DNA of 64,000 nucleotides from Scortum barcoo. Lineage: Eukaryota > Chordata > Actinopteri > Centrarchiformes > Terapontidae. The DNA is taken from the NCBI GenBank assembly GCA_023238725.1, contig CM041553.1:14009001-14073000 (forward strand). Reading direction: 5' to 3'. Within the stretch, counting starts at the first letter, position 1, and each line of letters opens with the position of its first letter. Shown one piece after another: positions 53,901 to 64,000 of the stretch. A model generated the notes under the pieces. It was not told the origin of the DNA and did no database searches. It saw only the letters and a list, made by a program, of their open reading frames with translations. Position numbers and translations under genes: made by a program.

Positions 53901-55063
53901 CCTCTATGGGTTTCCCTGGCAGCTACAACAACAAAGCCAGCTGCCAGTGGAACATCCAAGTGCCCGCCGGCAAACTGGTCCACCTCCATTTCCAAAACTT
54001 CTCCCTGGAGGAGAGTCAGATGTGCTTGAATGACAAAGTCAGCCTCAAAGACAGAATAGGAAGTCTAGGTATGTGAATATTTGCCTCCTGTTTCTCTGCA
54101 GATGATAATGAACTTGCTGAGTCATTCCTTGATGTGCCTTTTGTTACACAGCATCAACTTGAGAGGCCAATCCAAGGATGGCCTGAAACAAAAACATGTA
54201 CACATATCAGGAAACTGACAAGCACAAACTATAAAACTACAGAGTAATGTCTTCCATTCAAGGAGTCCAAAATTTAAGCATCTATATCTTAACATATAAT
54301 GAATGTTTCAATTCAATATTTAAGGTCAAATCAAAGAAGCCAAAATAATTGTATATATATATTCTCATATATTCTTTCAAATCGATGTGTGGAAAAAAAT
54401 TACAGTCTAAAGAATTACAAAGCAAATATTACAAAATAGTAAAACATTCATAATGTATATATGTATATACATAAAACATGTAAATAATAAATTACCATTA
54501 CCATTATTAATAAATTACCTCCCAGTTAGGTATGCATCCAACAATTATGTTTGTTATCAATTAATTTGCCATTTTCTTAATCAGTCAATCAGTCAAAGGT
54601 CTGTAATACATTAAGAAAAATCAAAAATGCCCATCACTGGGGGGCTGAAGGGTTGCTGGAAAAATAAATTAAATTAGTCAATTATCAAAATAGTTGCTGA
54701 TTGATATATGACATATATGACATATATGACATATGGCATCAAACACAAGCTCTCAGGACAGAGGCTCTCTAGAAAAGTCACCTCATCATGTTCATTTGTC
54801 CTCAGGCACACACTGCAGCCATGTACCCCCTAAAGATCTGGTGAGTGACGGAAACACACTTCACATCAGCTTCTCCTCCAATGACAAGGTGGTGGACACG
54901 GGCTTCACTGCCACCTGGAGGGCTGTGGACCCTACAGAGGGTAAGACAGAAGAAAAGTGTATCTGACAAGACACAGAGGGAACAGCCTCCAGGCAAAACC
55001 AATGTATCTCATTGTCTGTTTTTCTTTTCCTTTCCCAACTCTCTCCCTCTCTCTTACAATTGT

Positions 55064-55095
<32 letters not shown>

Positions 55096-58047
55096 CTCCT
55101 TGTGGAGGGAGCTTCAGCAGTAATCAGGGTGAAATTATCTCTCCTAACTGGCCCAATGACTACCACGCACAGTCGGTGTGCACTTGGCGTATCACCATTC
55201 CTGCGGCAAAAAGTGTCCACGTGGCCTTCACTCACTTTGAACTGCAAGCTACAAATGTCTTAGGAAACTGTGTGGACTATGTGGAGATCTTCAGTGGAGA
55301 AAGCATGGCATCACTAGGTTGGTTATTGTAGTACTTTTGATGTTTTACATTTTATCTGCTCAGGTCAGATTATGTCACCAATTAACACAGCCCTCATTTC
55401 ATGTCTGCTTTGCAGGTCGATTCTGCGGCTTCGCACCTCCACCCACCACCATCATCTCTAGCAACAGTGTCATCATTCGCTTCCTAAGTAGCGGAGACAA
55501 TCAACAGAAGGGTTTTCGTGGTTACTGGACCACTGATGTCAATGTTTTCCCAACTTTACCTCCTCCTCCTCCTAACCCATGGGACAAGATCGTCATTGGT
55601 GAGTGTAGGCCGAACCGAACCTATAGCAGCCCTGTCTTTAATGTGGGGTTGTGTGTTGTGACCTTTAAGTTTCGCTTGTTGGAATAAACTGTAGTAGGAT
55701 CTAAAACAGGATCATCTGATTTCTTAGCATTTTAATTGTGCCTGCCACTGACAGATCAAATGTATGATAACAAATTAAAGCTCATTTACAGATTGTTTAA
55801 TTGTTTATTTTCTCTTCACAGACTGGCCAGTAGATTGTGGAAACCCAGCAGTGAAACCAAAGATGGCCGCCGTGAGAGTGGTCAATGGGGAGGAGGCAAT
55901 CCCCCACTCTTGGCCCTGGCAAGTCTCCATGCAGGTACTGATGACTCCTTTTACTCAGTGTGTCTGATTAACAGTTAAGGATATGAGCTTTTATTTTGAA
56001 CAAATGTATTTCTCTTCCCCAGGCCTCACCGATGTTTCCCATACCTTACATGCACGGTTGTGGCGGTTCCTTGATTCACGAGGAATGGATCCTAACTGCT
56101 GCTCACTGTTTCATGTTGTAAGATACAGCTACAGTACCTACAGCATATGATATTTTAAAAGCTCACAGCAACACAACAACTATAATTTATCTTAAACGAC
56201 AATGTGAAAACAATGTGACTGTGAAAGGAGTCGCTTGTAGCGATGAACCAACAGAAAATCCAAACTTGGGTCTGCAGCTCCGCGACTTGACAGAGCTTTA
56301 CAGCAAGTTGTAGCTTGATGCTTAACTGTCCGACCCACAGCTTCACTGTTCTGGTGCACTCTGGCTACTCTCATAGCATTGTTTTTGGTGAAAATGTATT
56401 TAAAAACCCAATGTACACTACCTGCTGAAGTGAGAACACCAGGCAGATACAGTAAGCAACTAAGTGAAGTGAAGTGAAGTGAGTAAGAACATAGTGAAGC
56501 ATCTAGATCCACATATTTCCCTCAGGAGTTAATAAGGACCAAAAATGGAGCTAAAAGAGGGTGAATAACCGACTTACATTTGCTAGGTGGCCAGAAACTG
56601 TAGGCTTGAAAGTATAGATACATGCATTTTCCTTCATTTAATTTTGGCCACCAGCTTGCAAAACTGCGGAAGGGAAAAGTAAACCAAGCTCTAATCTTAA
56701 CCTGCTTTCCAGCCCACTGAACAAACCCTCCTACTGGCGCATGTGTCTGGGGAAACACCACATGAACTCCTCCATGGACGTTCCCTCAGCGGAGGAGTGC
56801 TACAAGGTGGACGGCATCATCCGCCACGAGGGGTTCGTCTACGAGCAGGACTCCTCTGACATCACTAATGACATAGCTCTGGTGCATTTGGCCGAGCCTG
56901 TGAACATGACGAGGAAGATCAGCCCCATCTGTCTGCCCAAACCTGGGGTGGTGATGCCTGCGGGAACACCCTGCTTTGTCACCGGCTGGGGAGACGAGAA
57001 AGGTAGAAGCGATCATGAATTTCAATTCCCTGTGAGAGAACTGTAGTTGTAACGTTACTCTAGGAGCCAGAGGTAACTGTAGTTGTAGAAGTGGGTATCA
57101 GTGCTGCTCCCAAAATGTAATCTCATGTGTGCGCGGATTTTTTTATTGAACATCTGCGCTATTTTTCATGCGTACACTCCATGATGGGCCCTGATTACTA
57201 AATATAGGAAACTTGGGGGTTTATATTTCTGTAAAAATGTGCATCTCTGTGTCTTTCTGTGCCTTCTACATCCAATTAACCTTTAATTTTCACTTCTGTT
57301 CTCAGGTAACCTGTTTCCCAAAGTGTCACAGAAGCTGAATCAGGCAGCACTCCCCATTGTTGACTTCCAGACCTGCAGTAAACCTGCTTACTGGTGGGAC
57401 ACCCTCAGGCCCTCCATGATCTGTGCTGGCTATGAGTCCCCAGATGAGCTCAAGTCAGCCTGCCAGGTGAGAGGACATTCAGAAAAGATAACCGCCGAAT
57501 CATTTTCAGTCAGCCTTGATTGCAAATAGCTGCCCGTTTTTCAGGCGTATTTGGACAAAGGAACATAGGAACATTGTCTGTTTGCCAAAACAAGCGAATG
57601 TGCAAGCAGAGACATGGAAAGATTTCAAATTTTGAAAAACACTTCAGGACAGTATTGAAGAGCTTTATGAATCACAACAGTGACATTTGCCTCCTGAAGA
57701 AAACTCTGTCACATTTTTGATAAAGACTGACCTTTGCAAATTCCAGGACACTGATCTTATTTATAGTGGCTGTCAAAATCAAGTGTCCACAAGTGCACCT
57801 TCTTAATTGCACACTAAATCTTTTGCAACGTCCTTCTGCTCTACCATAGGGCGACTCCGGGGGTCCATTTGCCTGCAAGGCTACGGGGACAAGCACAACC
57901 TGGGAGGTGCACGGTATCGTCAGCTTTGGACCTCAAGGCTGCATCAAAGACAAGAAACCCTCAGTCTTCACCCGCGTCTCTGCCTTCAGCGACTGGATTG
58001 ATGACAACATTAAGAAGTTTATATATGAAAGTGGCAAAACCAACTAA
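35922..58047 (+). CDS. Type II membrane mosaic protease: six CUB domains and two elastase-like serine protease domains
   Basis: Predicted 1402 aa from 25 exons: 35922-36078, 40123-40253, 41319-41412, 42315-42455, 42702-42799, 45023-45149, 45589-45807, 46324-46539, 48511-48651, 49463-49708, 49865-50050, 51749-51858, 52156-52256, 52755-53032, 53309-53472, 53566-53749, 53850-54068, 54806-54940, 55096-55317, 55416-55598, 55822-55934, 56023-56117, 56713-57002, 57306-57466, 57850-58047. Splices are GT-AG and phases agree. Order: basic cytoplasmic tail, membrane segment (21-41, no cleavage site seen), CUB1 58-170, CUB2 175-295, Pro/Thr linker 298-322, CUB3 323-441, CUB4 445-565, protease 1 (R603|IVNG; His652, Asp705, Ser806), CUB5 865-982, CUB6 983-1100, protease 2 (R1136|VVNG; His1183, Asp1240, Ser1340). 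Ser at 189, Gly at 216 and Ser at 226 (chymotrypsin numbering) with a WW motif and KPSVFTR point to elastase-2-like specificity. Substrate unknown. The ATG at 35928 is an alternative start with better context. Ovochymases are the nearest known architecture, but order and anchor differ. Confidence 0.82.
37020..37660. mobile_element. Possible MITE-like or composite repeat in intron 1 of the CUB-protease gene
   Basis: Two related segments rich in 'tatctcaggataacaaagctca' type words lie at about 37020-37090 and 37536-37625. Between them is a GACA/GATA tract (37326-37358). Boundaries are approximate. Confidence 0.4.
37868..38205. mobile_element. Fish interspersed repeat, copy 1 (intron 1 of the CUB-protease gene)
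   Basis: Includes TGGCTTGCCATGAAATTTTG, CTAATGACATTCCCATCAAC and GTTAGCATGCTAACATTC, in the order I recall for a widespread fish repeat. A related copy is at 39365-39800. Confidence 0.55.
39365..39800. mobile_element. Fish interspersed repeat, copy 2 (intron 1 of the CUB-protease gene)
   Basis: Includes TCTCAACAACTATTAAATGG, TTCATGTTCCCCTCAGGATG, GATGAACATGGCAAACAATA and GTTAGCATGCTGATGTTAGC. Same family and orientation as 37868-38205. Confidence 0.55.
41462..41480. repeat. (GGAT)n microsatellite
   Basis: Nearly five GGAT units in the intron after exon 3 of the CUB-protease gene. Confidence 0.9.
43207..43300 (+). repeat. 'Taacgattattttatcgattaatc' repeat, copy in intron 5 of the CUB-protease gene
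   Basis: Tandem-like words of ATCGATTAATC, TCGATTAGTCGACTAATC. Related pieces lie at 19957-20035 (+), 30600-30670 (-) and 54538-54610 (+, copied at 58862-58934). Confidence 0.5.
44597..44912 (+). mobile_element. Second copy of the LINE-like 3' repeat (intron 5 of the CUB-protease gene)
   Basis: Shares with 3252-3665 the words TTTAAGAATTTCATT, TTGTTGTGCAATGACAATAA and a CTTGAAT tandem end, in the same orientation. It is diverged, so the insertions are old. Confidence 0.55.
53750..53849 (+). other. 100-bp intron after protease domain 1, retention would end the protein
   Basis: The donor is GTATGA, weaker than most in this gene; the acceptor CCTGTGTAG has a good pyrimidine tract. Splicing joins NEH to TSGCGG and continues into CUB5 in phase. 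If the intron is kept, the frame reads 15 further codons to a TAA at 53794-53796, giving a one-protease form. Confidence 0.55.
55065..55094. repeat. (CA)15 microsatellite abutting a splice acceptor
   Basis: The tract runs into the AG that opens exon 19 (55096). In the duplicate the tract is (CA)13 at 59389-59414. Confidence 0.95.
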
Positions 58048-58061
58048 GGCTAATATTGTGA

Positions 58062-58067
58062 AATAAA
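58062..58067 (+). terminator. Polyadenylation signal of the CUB-protease gene (copy 1)
   Basis: AATAAA 15 bases after the stop codon. The same signal recurs at 62384-62389 in the duplicate. Confidence 0.6.
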
Positions 58068-59129
58068 GGCAGTGTTTATTGCTAATCCCTTTTATGTTTT
58101 TGTGGTGCTACAGACAGACAAAGTCATTGATGCTTTTCATTTCAGGTTCACAATTAAGTATTGATCTCTGCTGCCATGATTCGATTCTGCTTAAAACTCT
58201 TTCAAATGAGATGCTAACTCAAAATGACTGTATGACATAAGAAAACGGCCTCAGAAGAACTTTTATTTACTACTATGTATAATGTTTCACTCATTATTGC
58301 TTTCAACAAGTTAAAGAAACATTTCCAGGAGATAAAGAAAATAAGCCGTTGAACAGTTTGAATATTTTTCTCTAAAGTTAGAGAGCTTCATTTGGCAACT
58401 GGGACAATAACTTTGTATAACTGACTGAAACCATAAACTTTACATTTTTCTATGCAATCCTTTAATGTGCTTTCCTGTGACTCAGATGTTTAAATCTGAA
58501 TCAAGGTTTCAGCTTTTTATGATTGTTATAGGAGTTTAAATTTAAGTGAAATTACAGAATGAATACTTTTTAATTATTTAAATTTTAAATGTTAAATTTA
58601 AGCATCTATATCTTAACATATAATGAATGTTTCAATTCAATATTTAAGGTCAAATCAAAGAAGCCAAAATAATTGTATATATATATTCTCATATATTCTT
58701 TCAAATCGATGTGTGGAAAAAAATTACAGTCTAAAGAATTACAAAGCAAATATTACAAAATAGTAAAACATTCATAATGTATATATGTATATACATAAAA
58801 CATGTAAATAATAAATTACCATTACCATTATTAATAAATTACCTCCCAGTTAGGTATGCATCCAACAATTATGTTTGTTATCAATTAATTTGCCATTTTC
58901 TTAATCAGTCAATCAGTCAAAGGTCTGTAATACATTAAGAAAAATCAAAAATGCCCATCACTGGGGGGCTGAAGGGTTGCTGGAAAAATAAATTAAATTA
59001 GTCAATTATCAAAATAGTTGCTGATTGATATATGACATATATGACATATATGACATATGGCATCAAACACAAGCTCTCAGGACAGAGGCTCTCTAGAAAA
59101 GTCACCTCATCATGTTCATTTGTCCTCAG

Positions 59130-62100
59130 GCACACACTGCAGCCATGTACCCCCTAAAGATCTGGTGAGTGACGGAAACACACTTCACATCAGCTTCTCC
59201 TCCAATGACAAGGTGGTGGACACGGGCTTCACTGCCACCTGGAGGGCTGTGGACCCTACAGAGGGTAAGACAGAAGAAAAGTGTATCTGACAAGACACAG
59301 AGGGAACAGCCTCCAGGCAAAACCAATGTATCTCATTGTCTGTTTTTCTTTTCCTTTCCCAACTCTCTCCCTCTCTCTTACAATTGTCCACACACACACA
59401 CACACACACACACAGCTCCTTGTGGAGGGAGCTTCAGCAGTAATCAGGGTGAAATTATCTCTCCTAACTGGCCCAATGACTACCACGCACAGTCGGTGTG
59501 CACTTGGCGTATCACCATTCCTGCGGCAAAAAGTGTCCACGTGGCCTTCACTCACTTTGAACTGCAAGCTACAAATGTCTTAGGAAACTGTGTGGACTAT
59601 GTGGAGATCTTCAGTGGAGAAAGCATGGCATCACTAGGTTGGTTATTGTAGTACTTTTGATGTTTTACATTTTATCTGCTCAGGTCAGATTATGTCACCA
59701 ATTAACACAGCCCTCATTTCATGTCTGCTTTGCAGGTCGATTCTGCGGCTTCGCACCTCCACCCACCACCATCATCTCTAGCAACAGTGTCATCATTCGC
59801 TTCCTAAGTAGCGGAGACAATCAACAGAAGGGTTTTCGTGGTTACTGGACCACTGATGTCAATGTTTTCCCAACTTTACCTCCTCCTCCTCCTAACCCAT
59901 GGGACAAGATCGTCATTGGTGAGTGTAGGCCGAACCGAACCTATAGCAGCCCTGTCTTTAATGTGGGGTTGTGTGTTGTGACCTTTAAGTTTCGCTTGTT
60001 GGAATAAACTGTAGTAGGATCTAAAACAGGATCATCTGATTTCTTAGCATTTTAATTGTGCCTGCCACTGACAGATCAAATGTATGATAACAAATTAAAG
60101 CTCATTTACAGATTGTTTAATTGTTTATTTTCTCTTCACAGACTGGCCAGTAGATTGTGGAAACCCAGCAGTGAAACCAAAGATGGCCGCCGTGAGAGTG
60201 GTCAATGGGGAGGAGGCAATCCCCCACTCTTGGCCCTGGCAAGTCTCCATGCAGGTACTGATGACTCCTTTTACTCAGTGTGTCTGATTAACAGTTAAGG
60301 ATATGAGCTTTTATTTTGAACAAATGTATTTCTCTTCCCCAGGCCTCACCGATGTTTCCCATACCTTACATGCACGGTTGTGGCGGTTCCTTGATTCACG
60401 AGGAATGGATCCTAACTGCTGCTCACTGTTTCATGTTGTAAGATACAGCTACAGTACCTACAGCATATGATATTTTAAAAGCTCACAGCAACACAACAAC
60501 TATAATTTATCTTAAACGACAATGTGAAAACAATGTGACTGTGAAAGGAGTCGCTTGTAGCGATGAACCAACAGAAAATCCAAACTTGGGTCTGCAGCTC
60601 CGCGACTTGACAGAGCTTTACAGCAAGTTGTAGCTTGATGCTTAACTGTCCGACCCACAGCTTCACTGTTCTGGTGCACTCTGGCTACTCTCATAGCATT
60701 GTTTTTGGTGAAAATGTATTTAAAAACCCAATGTACACTACCTGCTGAAGTGAGAACACCAGGCAGATACAGTAAGCAACTAAGTGAAGTGAAGTGAAGT
60801 GAGTAAGAACATAGTGAAGCATCTAGATCCACATATTTCCCTCAGGAGTTAATAAGGACCAAAAATGGAGCTAAAAGAGGGTGAATAACCGACTTACATT
60901 TGCTAGGTGGCCAGAAACTGTAGGCTTGAAAGTATAGATACATGCATTTTCCTTCATTTAATTTTGGCCACCAGCTTGCAAAACTGCGGAAGGGAAAAGT
61001 AAACCAAGCTCTAATCTTAACCTGCTTTCCAGCCCACTGAACAAACCCTCCTACTGGCGCATGTGTCTGGGGAAACACCACATGAACTCCTCCATGGACG
61101 TTCCCTCAGCGGAGGAGTGCTACAAGGTGGACGGCATCATCCGCCACGAGGGGTTCGTCTACGAGCAGGACTCCTCTGACATCACTAATGACATAGCTCT
61201 GGTGCATTTGGCCGAGCCTGTGAACATGACGAGGAAGATCAGCCCCATCTGTCTGCCCAAACCTGGGGTGGTGATGCCTGCGGGAACACCCTGCTTTGTC
61301 ACCGGCTGGGGAGACGAGAAAGGTAGAAGCGATCATGAATTTCAATTCCCTGTGAGAGAACTGTAGTTGTAACGTTACTCTAGGAGCCAGAGGTAACTGT
61401 AGTTGTAGAAGTGGGTATCAGTGCTGCTCCCAAAATGTAATCTCATGTGTGCTTGCGGATTTTTTTATTGAACATCTGCGCTATTTTTCATGCGTACACT
61501 CCATGATGGGCCCTGATTACTAAATATAGGAAACTTGGGGGTTTATATTTCTGTAAAAATGTGCATCTCTGTGTCTTTCTGTGCCTTCTACATCCAATTA
61601 ACCTTTAATTTTCACTTCTGTTCTCAGGTAACCTGTTTCCCAAAGTGTCACAGAAGCTGAATCAGGCAGCACTCCCCATTGTTGACTTCCAGACCTGCAG
61701 TAAACCTGCTTACTGGTGGGACACCCTCAGGCCCTCCATGATCTGTGCTGGCTATGAGTCCCCAGATGAGCTCAAGTCAGCCTGCCAGGTGAGAGGACAT
61801 TCAGAAAAGATAACCGCCGAATCATTTTCAGTCAGCCTTGATTGCAAATAGCTGCCCGTTTTTCAGGCGTATTTGGACAAAGGAACATAGGAACATTGTC
61901 TGTTTGCCAAAACAAGCGAATGTGCAAGCAGAGACATGGAAAGATTTCAAATTTTGAAAAACACTTCAGGACAGTATTGAAGAGCTTTATGAATCACAAC
62001 AGTGACATTTGCCTCCTGAAGAAAACTCTGTCACATTTTTGATAAAGACTGACCTTTGCAAATTCCAGGACACTGATCTTATTTATAGTGGCTGTCAAAA

Positions 62101-62369
62101 TCAAGTGTCCACAAGTGCACCTTCTTAATTGCACACTAAATCTTTTGCAACGTCCTTCTGCTCTACCATAGGGCGACTCCGGGGGTCCATTTGCCTGCAA
62201 GGCTACGGGGACAAGCACAACCTGGGAGGTGCACGGTATCGTCAGCTTTGGACCTCAAGGCTGCATCAAAGACAAGAAACCCTCAGTCTTCACCCGCGTC
62301 TCTGCCTTCAGCGACTGGATTGATGACAACATTAAGAAGTTTATATATGAAAGTGGCAAAACCAACTAA
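59130..62369 (+). CDS. Duplicated last eight exons of the CUB-protease gene (second half of CUB5, CUB6, protease 2)
   Basis: Exons 59130-59264, 59416-59637, 59736-59918, 60142-60254, 60343-60437, 61033-61322, 61628-61788, 62172-62369, with the stop at 62367. All splice sites and the catalytic His, Asp and Ser are kept. No promoter, signal peptide, membrane anchor or first half of CUB5 is included, so it cannot make a complete protein alone. Exon 17 (ending 54068) could splice to 59130 instead of 54806, giving the same protein, because the reading phase is the same. It may instead be a silent fragment or a false duplication made during assembly. Confidence 0.6.
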
Positions 62370-62383
62370 GGCTAATATTGTGA

Positions 62384-62389
62384 AATAAA
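62384..62389 (+). terminator. Polyadenylation signal in duplicate unit 2
   Basis: AATAAA, the copy of the signal at 58062-58067. Confidence 0.5.
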
Positions 62390-62917
62390 GGCAGTGTTTA
62401 TTGCTAATCCCTTTTATGTTTTTGTGGTGCTACAGACAGACAAAGTCATTGATGCTTTTCATTTCAGGTTCACAATTAAGTATTGATCTCTGCTGCCATG
62501 ATTCGATTCTGCTTAAAACTCTTTCAAATGAGATGCTAACTCAAAATGACTGTATGACATAAGAAAACGGCCTCAGAAGAACTTTTATTTACTACTATGT
62601 ATAATGTTTCACTCATTATTGCTTTCAACAAGTTAAAGAAACATTTCCAGGAGATAAAGAAAATAAGCCGTTGAACAGTTTGAATATTTTTCTCTAAAGT
62701 TAGAGAGCTTCATTTGGCAACTGGGACAATAACTTTGTATAACTGACTGAAACCATAAACTTTACATTTTTCTATGCAATCCTTTAATGTGCTTTCCTGT
62801 GACTCAGATGTTTAAATCTGAATCAAGGTTTCAGCTTTTTATGATTGTTATAGGAGTTTAAATTTAAGTGAAATTACAGAATGAATACTTTTTAATTATT
62901 TAAATTTTAAATGTTAA

Positions 62918-64000
62918 TGTTTATTGTTGTATAAATGATATGGAATATAAAATGCAAAACTGAAAAACTATTGTCCAAGTCAATCTATGGTAACCGGCCA
63001 TGTTTTTCATGTTATTTTAGTGTTGCTACAGTTTTCATAACATAATTTCCATTCAGGCTGTCCGACTACTCCTCACAGTCCTTGCGAGCTCCCTCCTCCT
63101 TTCTTCCCTCACTCTCAGGCAGATGAATCCTCTAGGCACAGATTTAAAGTTTTGGGTTTTAACCCCTTAATCACATGACCAGGCGACTCAGCCAATGGGG
63201 GAGCTCGGCTCAGATTTCAGCCCAGGAGGAGAGAGGGGAATGGGAAGGGAGGAAGAGAAAGAGACAAGCACTAATCTGTGCCCATGTACTGGACAGCCTG
63301 CCGGTGCTGACAGCATTTCTTTACTCTCTCCCCTGACGTGGATTATCTGTGTTGTTGTTTTCTTGGAGTATTTGGATGGCACATTACAAAGGGAAAGGGG
63401 TTCCCGTCACTGGGAAAAGTCCAAGTGAGTGTCCTGTAACAGTGTGAGGAGAGAGGAGGAGGGAGGATAGCAGCAGTTTTTCCCCTTCATCCCCAGCCTC
63501 CACAGGCGGCTCTTCTGTGGAAGAATGGGGGCAGGAGCTCTGACCATCTGTGTGAGTAGAAACTACAAAGCCTGACTTGGCTCAAAGGCTTCCCATTCAA
63601 CCTGTGATTAAAGGCTAAAGAATGCATAACGGGACCGTGCTGTTCACTGTCTGTCTACACATTTTTTATGTGATGGTGTGAGTGTGTGTGGCATGCTATC
63701 ATAGACATATTTGGCTTTTTTAAAATGTCAAGGAGGGACACACTGCTCTTCTCAAATCTCTTGAGCTCCCCCTCCCTAGACTGAACTTTGCTCACTAAAT
63801 ACATGACTGTTGGCATCAAGATGAAGACTTTCACTTTGCAGTCTTGACAGAGAAAGCAGAGTCCTTGCCAAGTACTGCTTTAAGTCTGCCATCCTCTCAC
63901 AGTGTAACAGTACAGGAGAGAAAAACAGGGGTAAAAACACATGGTAAGCCTCATGTTTTGTGTCCATGCCTGTAATGTTCTCCAGCCTCAGTGAGGTCAC
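62918..64000. other. Region downstream of the duplication, possible first exon of a following gene
   Basis: Sequence becomes more GC-rich from about 63060. A CCAAT word lies at 63192-63196 and a consensus donor GTGAGT at 63425. An untranslated or short coding first exon on the plus strand, about 63210-63424, is possible, but no protein family is recognised and no partner exon is in the window. Confidence 0.25.

Larger units (their letters stand above)
54270..58593 (+). repeat. Tandem duplication, unit 1 (4324 bp)
   Basis: Begins inside the intron after exon 17 (middle of CUB5) and ends 546 bases beyond the stop codon of the CUB-protease gene. It matches 58594-62915 directly. The breakpoints share only a 2-base AA microhomology: the left flank reads CCAAAATTTAAGC, the junction GTTAAATTTAAGC, the right end GTTAATGTTT. 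Confidence 0.93.
58594..62917 (+). repeat. Tandem duplication, unit 2
   Basis: Head-to-tail copy of 54270-58593. I found two differences: the CA tract is 13 units (59389-59414) against 15 (55065-55094), and a TT is inserted in GTGCTTGCGG near 61453. The coding exons appear identical. The last AA (62916-62917) is the microhomology. Confidence 0.93.

Noticed and set aside
59130..62369. A second independent protease gene
   Set aside because: It lacks a promoter, signal or anchor and the first half of CUB5, and is identical to the end of the first gene; it is a partial duplicate.

Overview
The window is vertebrate nuclear DNA, most likely from a ray-finned (teleost) fish. Genes are split by GT-AG introns of about 80 bp to several kb. 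The intergenic DNA and introns hold many CA/TA microsatellites and degenerate dispersed repeats of kinds common in teleosts. The gene order tbc1d9 - ucp1 - elmod2 matches the vertebrate UCP1 neighbourhood (human 4q31). No bacterial, phage, CRISPR or RNA-gene features were seen.

Layout. 1-8590 (+): the 3' part of tbc1d9, with TBC RabGAP domain, EF-hand and C-terminal tail; the 5' GRAM-coding part lies off the left edge. 10975-14283 (+): ucp1, a mitochondrial carrier in six coding exons (306 aa), with a TATA box and a probable untranslated first exon. 14548-21230 (-): elmod2 in eight coding exons (298 aa), tail-to-tail with ucp1. 23520-28800 (+): a gprin3-like gene whose coding sequence is a single exon (730 aa). 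28800-35900: no gene recognised. 35922-58047 (+): a 25-exon gene for a predicted 1402-aa type II membrane protein with six CUB domains and two chymotrypsin/elastase-like protease domains. 58594-62917: a nearly perfect tandem copy of that gene's last 4.3 kb. 62918-64000: a possible first exon or promoter and otherwise nothing recognised.

The exon models of ucp1, elmod2 and the CUB-protease gene each add up to an uninterrupted reading frame, and the tbc1d9 exons join in phase to its stop codon.

The most unusual part is the CUB-protease gene. Its protein reads as membrane anchor, CUB-CUB, Pro/Thr linker, then CUB-CUB-protease twice. Both protease domains keep the His-Asp-Ser triad and have elastase-2-like pocket residues. 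I cannot match this architecture to a named gene. The fresh 4.3-kb duplication repeats the last one and a half CUB domains plus protease. It differs from its source by two small indels where I compared it, so it is either a very recent event or an assembly artefact.
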